Assembly (NCBI GenBank): GCA_944390505.1
Contig: CALXQF010000010.1
Location: forward strand, 1-17,804
Direction of reading: 5' to 3'
DNA length: 17,804 nucleotides
Origin: an uncultured Clostridia bacterium
Lineage (GTDB): Bacteria > Bacillota > Clostridia > TANB77 > CAG-508
The position numbers were made by a program, and so were the translations under genes. Shown one piece after another: positions 14,632 through 17,804 of the stretch. Each line of letters starts with the position of its first letter. Within the stretch, counting starts at the first letter, position 1. Below the pieces are notes generated by a model. That model made no database searches. It saw only the letters and a program-made list of their open reading frames with translations, and was not told the DNA's origin.

Positions 14632-15565
14632 TGAAATCGAAAACAAGTTAGATGCTATTGAAAAAAACTTATTAAAAGCTGTTGCAGATATTGAAAAAAC
14701 ACCATTTGGTGCTTATAACATTCGTGAAAATGGAAAAGGAATTTCTAGAAATACCACTGCTAACATTGATATTGTTACTAAAGAGGACAAGCCTGGTATT
14801 GATATTATTGTCAAACCAAATACGAAAAATGAAAGTGTACACATTCCTGTTATTTTAACACAAGGGGGATTTACTGATTTAGTATATAACGATTTTTATA
14901 TTGGTGAAAATGCTGATGTTGTGATTATTGCAGGTTGTGGTATTCACAATAGTACCTGTAAAACCTCTCAGCATGATGGAATTCATACTTTTCATTTAGC
15001 CAAAGGCGCAAAAGTGAAATACATTGAAAAGCATTATGGTGAAGGCGAAGGTACTGGTGGAAAAATTTTAAATCCTCAAACAATCCTTTATTTAGATGAT
15101 GATTCTAGTTTAGAAATGGAGAGTGTTCAAATAAAAGGGGTTACCTCTACTATTCGTGAAACAAAAGGAGAAATTGGTAATAATGCTAATCTTGTGATTA
15201 CAGAACGTATGATGACTACTAGTAACCAAACTGCCCAAAGTATTTTTAATATTAATTTAAATGGTGAAAATTCTAGTGTTCATATTGCTTCTCGTTCTAT
15301 TGCGCAAGATAATTCTGTACAAGAATTTATTTCTGATGTGAATGGAAACAATAAATGTTTTGGTCATGTAGAATGTGATGCTATTATTATGGGACATGGA
15401 AAGGTAATTTCTACCCCTAAAATTGTAGCCAACCATATTGATGCTAGCTTAATTCATGAAGCAGCCATTGGAAAAATCGCTGGTGAGCAGTTAATTAAAT
15501 TAATGACTCTTGGACTTACTGAACAAGAAGCAGAAGAGCAAATTATTAATGGGTTCTTGAAATAA
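14624..15565 (+). CDS. smsB: SufB/SufD-like Fe-S cluster scaffold (SmsB)
   Basis: 313 residues. Scaffold subunit paired with the SufC-like ATPase. It has the SufB/D right-handed beta-helix core and the conserved C-terminal helical motif ASLIHEAAIGKI..EQLIKLMTLGLTEQEAEEQIINGFL. A cysteine in HVECDA (about C251) and the His-Glu pair (H278/E279) match positions important in SufB/SufD. It is shorter than E. coli SufB or SufD and there is no sufS, sufU, sufD or sufE nearby, as in the minimal two-gene SMS systems described in anaerobic archaea and Clostridia. The ATG at 14624 is chosen because AAAGGAGG lies 8 nt upstream; two earlier in-frame starts are too close to or upstream of it. The overlap ATGAGTAA with smsC implies translational coupling. 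Confidence 0.88.
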   Translation: MSNEIENKLDAIEKNLLKAVADIEKTPFGAYNIRENGKGISRNTTANIDIVTKEDKPGIDIIVKPNTKNESVHIPVILTQGGFTDLVYNDFYIGENADVVIIAGCGIHNSTCKTSQHDGIHTFHLAKGAKVKYIEKHYGEGEGTGGKILNPQTILYLDDDSSLEMESVQIKGVTSTIRETKGEIGNNANLVITERMMTTSNQTAQSIFNINLNGENSSVHIASRSIAQDNSVQEFISDVNGNNKCFGHVECDAIIMGHGKVISTPKIVANHIDASLIHEAAIGKIAGEQLIKLMTLGLTEQEAEEQIINGFLK

Positions 15566-15596
15566 AGAAACTTTTCTTAAATTATAATTATTACCC

Positions 15597-15735
15597 AAGC
15601 ATTAGAATTGTCTTTTTCGATTTTTAAAACCTTTCCCCTTTTGGACATCTGTAACTCGGCATAAATGCCTCGAACAGCTGTCACAATGGTCACCCACGCA
15701 AGGCTTAAAAATCTCAAAAGACAATTCTAATACTT
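15597..15735. repeat. 139-bp long-armed inverted-repeat element with inner hairpin (element B)
   Basis: Outer arms 15597-15627 and 15705-15735 are 31-nt inverted repeats with three mismatches (core ATTAGAATTGTCTTTT). Between them lies a second structure: GACA/TGTC (15644-15647 with 15679-15682), CTGT/ACAG (15649-15652 with 15674-15677) and GGCA-TAAA-TGCC (15658-15669), plus CCTT/AAGG (15630-15633 with 15700-15703). The interior is clearly less AT-rich than its flanks. It fills the gap between smsB and dapA, starting about 30 nt after the smsB stop; a TATAAT at 15583-15588 would place a plus-strand start right at its edge, but no good -35 is seen. It has no T tract, does not match a lysine riboswitch or T-box that I can recognise, and shows no coding potential. 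Confidence 0.7.
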
Positions 15736-15774
15736 TCATACAATAAATTTAAGACAATTTCTTACCCAAACTGA

Positions 15775-15808
15775 TACTAAAAACATTTTCTTTAGTACCG
15801 CATATAAT
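15775..15808 (+). promoter_or_regulatory. Candidate dapA control region: dyad plus -10 box
   Basis: TACTAAA (15775-15781) and TTTAGTA (15791-15797) form a 7-bp dyad with a 9-nt centre immediately before consensus TATAAT (15803-15808), 34 bp from the dapA start. No recognisable -35 is present; the dyad occupies that place, so an activator- or repressor-controlled promoter is possible. Confidence 0.35.
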
Positions 15809-15841
15809 AAATTAAAGTAAAATTCAAAAGGAGGTAAAATT

Positions 15842-16726
15842 TTGAAAAAAACTTTATTTATTGGATGCGGTACTGCTTTAGTGACTCCCTTTACCAAAGA
15901 TGGTGTGAATTATGATACTTTAAGAGAACTGTTAGAATTTCAAATTGCACAAAGTACTGATGCAATTATTATTTGTGGTACTACTGGTGAATCTTCCACT
16001 ATGTCATTAGAAGAAAAAAAGCAAGTAATTAGGTTTACTGTAGATACTGTACATAAAAGAGTGCCTGTGATTGCCGGAACTGGTGGTAATTGTACTAAAT
16101 CTGTGATTGAATTATCTCAATATGCCCAAGAAGTTGGTGTGGATGGATTATTATTGGTGACTCCTTACTATAATAAAACTACACAAGCTGGTTTAATAGC
16201 TCATTATCAAGAAATTGCTCACTCTGTCACGCTCCCTATTATTTTATACAACGTGCCTAGCAGAACTGGTGTGAACATTGAGCCTAAAACCTGTTTAGAA
16301 CTTTCTAAAATTTCTAATATTATAGCAATTAAAGAAGCAAGTGGAAATATTTCGCAAGTTGCTAAAATAGCACAGTTATGTGGAGATAACTTATGGATTT
16401 ATTCTGGAAATGATGATCAAGTCCTTCCTATTTTATCTTTGGGCGGAATTGGTGTTATTTCTGTCTTATCCAATATCATGCCGAAGTTTGTTCATAATAT
16501 GGTATATGATTATTTGAGTGGTAATCATACACTAGCCAAAGATTCCCAAATTAAATCCATACCGCTTATCGACTGCTTGTTCAGTGAGGTAAATCCAATT
16601 CCAGTGAAATATGCCTTACAATTAATGAATTATGATGTAGGCGAACCTCGTCCTCCTCTCATTTCAATGAGTTTAGCGGGTAAGGAAAAATTAAAATACG
16701 AAATGCAAAAGCAAAAAATTCTTTAG
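15842..16726 (+). CDS. dapA: 4-hydroxy-tetrahydrodipicolinate synthase
   Basis: Condenses pyruvate with aspartate semialdehyde, the first committed step to diaminopimelate and lysine. 294 residues, family length. Schiff-base lysine in AIKEASG (K164), catalytic Tyr in YNVPSRTG (Y136, with R141) and the Thr pair in CGTTGES (T47/T48) are all present. The start is TTG, backed by AAAAGGAGG 7-8 nt upstream and the family-like N-terminus FIGCGTALVTPF. It uses the product of asd located 2.7 kb upstream; dapB follows after the HD gene. No lysine riboswitch is apparent upstream. Confidence 0.96.
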   Translation: MKKTLFIGCGTALVTPFTKDGVNYDTLRELLEFQIAQSTDAIIICGTTGESSTMSLEEKKQVIRFTVDTVHKRVPVIAGTGGNCTKSVIELSQYAQEVGVDGLLLVTPYYNKTTQAGLIAHYQEIAHSVTLPIILYNVPSRTGVNIEPKTCLELSKISNIIAIKEASGNISQVAKIAQLCGDNLWIYSGNDDQVLPILSLGGIGVISVLSNIMPKFVHNMVYDYLSGNHTLAKDSQIKSIPLIDCLFSEVNPIPVKYALQLMNYDVGEPRPPLISMSLAGKEKLKYEMQKQKIL

Positions 16727-16816
16727 GTTTTATTAATTTTTTATGAATGTAATGCTATATACATTAAAATATGTTATAATTATATATAATATTGAAAAAG
16801 GGGAGTTTCAATAAAT

Positions 16817-17440
16817 ATGTCGAAAAATATTACAAAAGAGGTTTCTTCTAAAGATACTGATATTTCAACTGATTATTTTAGAAATAATATTATTAATAAA
16901 AAAGCAATTGATAAAAATTCTTCTTACGATGAATTTTTAACTATTATTCATGATTTAAGAAAAAACTTGACAGTGCAAGAAATGAAAAGATTTAATCAAC
17001 ATGCTGGTACTTCCTGCTATGAACACTGTTTACAAGTTGCATATATTACTTATATCATATGCAAAAAACTACATTTAGATTATGTTTCTGCAACTCGTGG
17101 TGCAATGCTTCATGATTTATTTTTATACGATTGGCATCATTATGAAAGAACAGACAAAACTTGGTGTGGGCAACATGCTTTTAAACATCCTAAAATTGCC
17201 CTAAAAAATGCAAAAGAAATTTTTGAATTAAATGAAATTGAACAAGATGTTATTTTAAATCACATGTGGCCAGTAACTATTACTCCACCACATTATAAAG
17301 AAACATATATTGTAACATTTGCAGATAAAATTAGTGCTTGCAATGAAACATTTACTTATTTTAGGAATGTGTTGCATAGTAAAAAAGCTTATAAATATGC
17401 TTATGTTTTCTTAAGTTTAATTATTTTTAGAATAGTCTAA
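16817..17440 (+). CDS. HD-domain phosphohydrolase, specific substrate unknown
   Basis: 207 residues. HD-superfamily metal-dependent phosphohydrolase: histidine in CYEHCLQVA (about H70), the HD doublet in MLHDLFLYDW (H99/D100), further histidines at about 120-124 and in NHMWPV (H149), and the closing Asp in FADKISA (D170). A polar N-terminal stretch of about 50 residues precedes the domain. It resembles a family of stand-alone HD proteins widespread in Firmicutes whose substrate is unknown to me. AAGGGGAG upstream supports the ATG at 16817; TATAAT boxes at 16775 and 16785 suggest a promoter, but no clear -35. It lies between dapA and dapB and ends at a terminator. Confidence 0.8.
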   Translation: MSKNITKEVSSKDTDISTDYFRNNIINKKAIDKNSSYDEFLTIIHDLRKNLTVQEMKRFNQHAGTSCYEHCLQVAYITYIICKKLHLDYVSATRGAMLHDLFLYDWHHYERTDKTWCGQHAFKHPKIALKNAKEIFELNEIEQDVILNHMWPVTITPPHYKETYIVTFADKISACNETFTYFRNVLHSKKAYKYAYVFLSLIIFRIV

Positions 17441-17461
17441 TATTATATAGCATACAATAAT

Positions 17462-17493
17462 AAAGATAGAGATTACCTCTATCTTTTCTTTTT
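17462..17493 (+). terminator. Intrinsic terminator after the HD-domain gene
   Basis: 10-bp stem AAAGATAGAG (17462-17471) with CTCTATCTTT (17477-17486), 5-nt loop, followed by a T-rich run to 17493. It separates the HD gene from dapB. Confidence 0.75.
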
Positions 17494-17506
17494 ATTAAAA
17501 ATAGTT

Positions 17507-17535
17507 TTTACATATGTACAATAATGTTATATAAA
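17507..17535 (+). promoter_or_regulatory. Candidate dapB promoter
   Basis: TTTACA (17507-17512), 17 bp, TATAAA (17530-17535), about 78 bp upstream of the dapB ATG and just after the terminator, so dapB is probably transcribed independently of dapA. Confidence 0.5.
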
Positions 17536-17612
17536 TACAATCTAAAATATAACTTTATTAAATGAAAAAATCCAATTGTAAAACTTTTATTCAAAAAGGG
17601 AGTGATGGAAGA

Positions 17613-17804
17613 ATGATAAAAGTTTTAATTAATGGCATTAATGGAAAAATGGGTAGCGAAGTTGCTAAATTAGTAAAAAATAATCCTTCTATGCACTTAT
17701 TAGGAGGTCTTGATAGACATATTCTTCATAATTTACCTTACAAAGTATTTAATGATTTTGATGATATTTTTGAAAAACCTGATGTAATTATTGATTTTTC
17801 CACT
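17613..17804 (+). CDS. dapB: 4-hydroxy-tetrahydrodipicolinate reductase, 3' end outside window
   Basis: The first 64 codons are visible. The N-terminus MIKVLINGINGKMGSEVAKLV is the glycine-rich nucleotide-binding motif of DapB, and VIIDFST at the window edge is the conserved strand that follows. DapB reduces the DapA product with NAD(P)H. AAGGGAGTG 8 nt before the ATG supports the start. It completes the asd-dapA-dapB set in this region. The gene is cut by the window end, not visibly damaged. Confidence 0.92.
   Translation, partial: MIKVLINGINGKMGSEVAKLVKNNPSMHLLGGLDRHILHNLPYKVFNDFDDIFEKPDVIIDFST

Noticed and set aside
15599..15733. Lysine riboswitch or T-box upstream of dapA
   Set aside because: The position fits, but none of the core motifs I know for either class (for example the T-box GGTGG-ACCGCG sequence) is present on the plus strand, and there is no terminator hairpin with a T tract.
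5720..15735. Elements A and B as two copies of one classical MITE
   Set aside because: Their terminal arms have unrelated sequences, whereas MITE copies share their terminal repeats; no obvious target-site duplication was seen.

Overview
The window is very AT-rich, with strong AGGAGG-type ribosome binding sites and short intergenic gaps. It carries a split transketolase, a two-gene SUF-like minimal Fe-S system and a clostridial-style ftsE-ftsX-M23 peptidase-ctpA order. Together these point to a low-GC anaerobic Bacillota (Clostridia), probably an uncultured host-associated lineage; that placement is inference. No tRNA, rRNA, CRISPR array or transposase was recognised.

Layout. Bases 1-5573, all minus strand, form a cell-wall block: ftsE, ftsX, two tandem coiled-coil/M23 murein hydrolases and a membrane-anchored S41 protease (cut by the window edge). 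FtsEX is known to gate such hydrolases, so this is a division/elongation peptidoglycan-hydrolysis module, with a good promoter before ftsE and another before the second hydrolase. Bases 5471-5914 hold no gene but contain that promoter, a terminator and a 149-bp long-armed inverted-repeat element. Bases 5915-8992 (minus) hold the two transketolase halves followed by a membrane-anchored protein of unknown function. Bases 9118-11897 (minus) hold a 56-residue unknown protein, upp and uraA (uracil salvage). Before uraA lie a promoter, a U-rich 35-codon ORF and an intrinsic terminator, which together look like an attenuator.

From about 11940 on, most genes are on the plus strand: asd, the minimal Fe-S pair smsC-smsB, dapA, an HD-domain phosphohydrolase and the start of dapB. 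asd, dapA and dapB are the first steps of the lysine/diaminopimelate pathway and so supply the peptidoglycan crosslinking residue, which links this end to the cell-wall block. A RelE/ParE-type toxin and AbrB-domain antitoxin sit on the minus strand between asd and smsC, with an operator-like dyad inside their promoter and that promoter back-to-back with the sms promoter.

Most notable points: (1) smsC carries a clean single-base frameshift after codon 55; (2) two intergenic elements (5720-5868 and 15597-15735) share an architecture of long imperfect arms, internal loop and central hairpin, plus short loop motifs, although their arms differ in sequence, as expected of a structured RNA or a fold-dependent DNA element; (3) the uraA leader looks like a translation-coupled attenuator.
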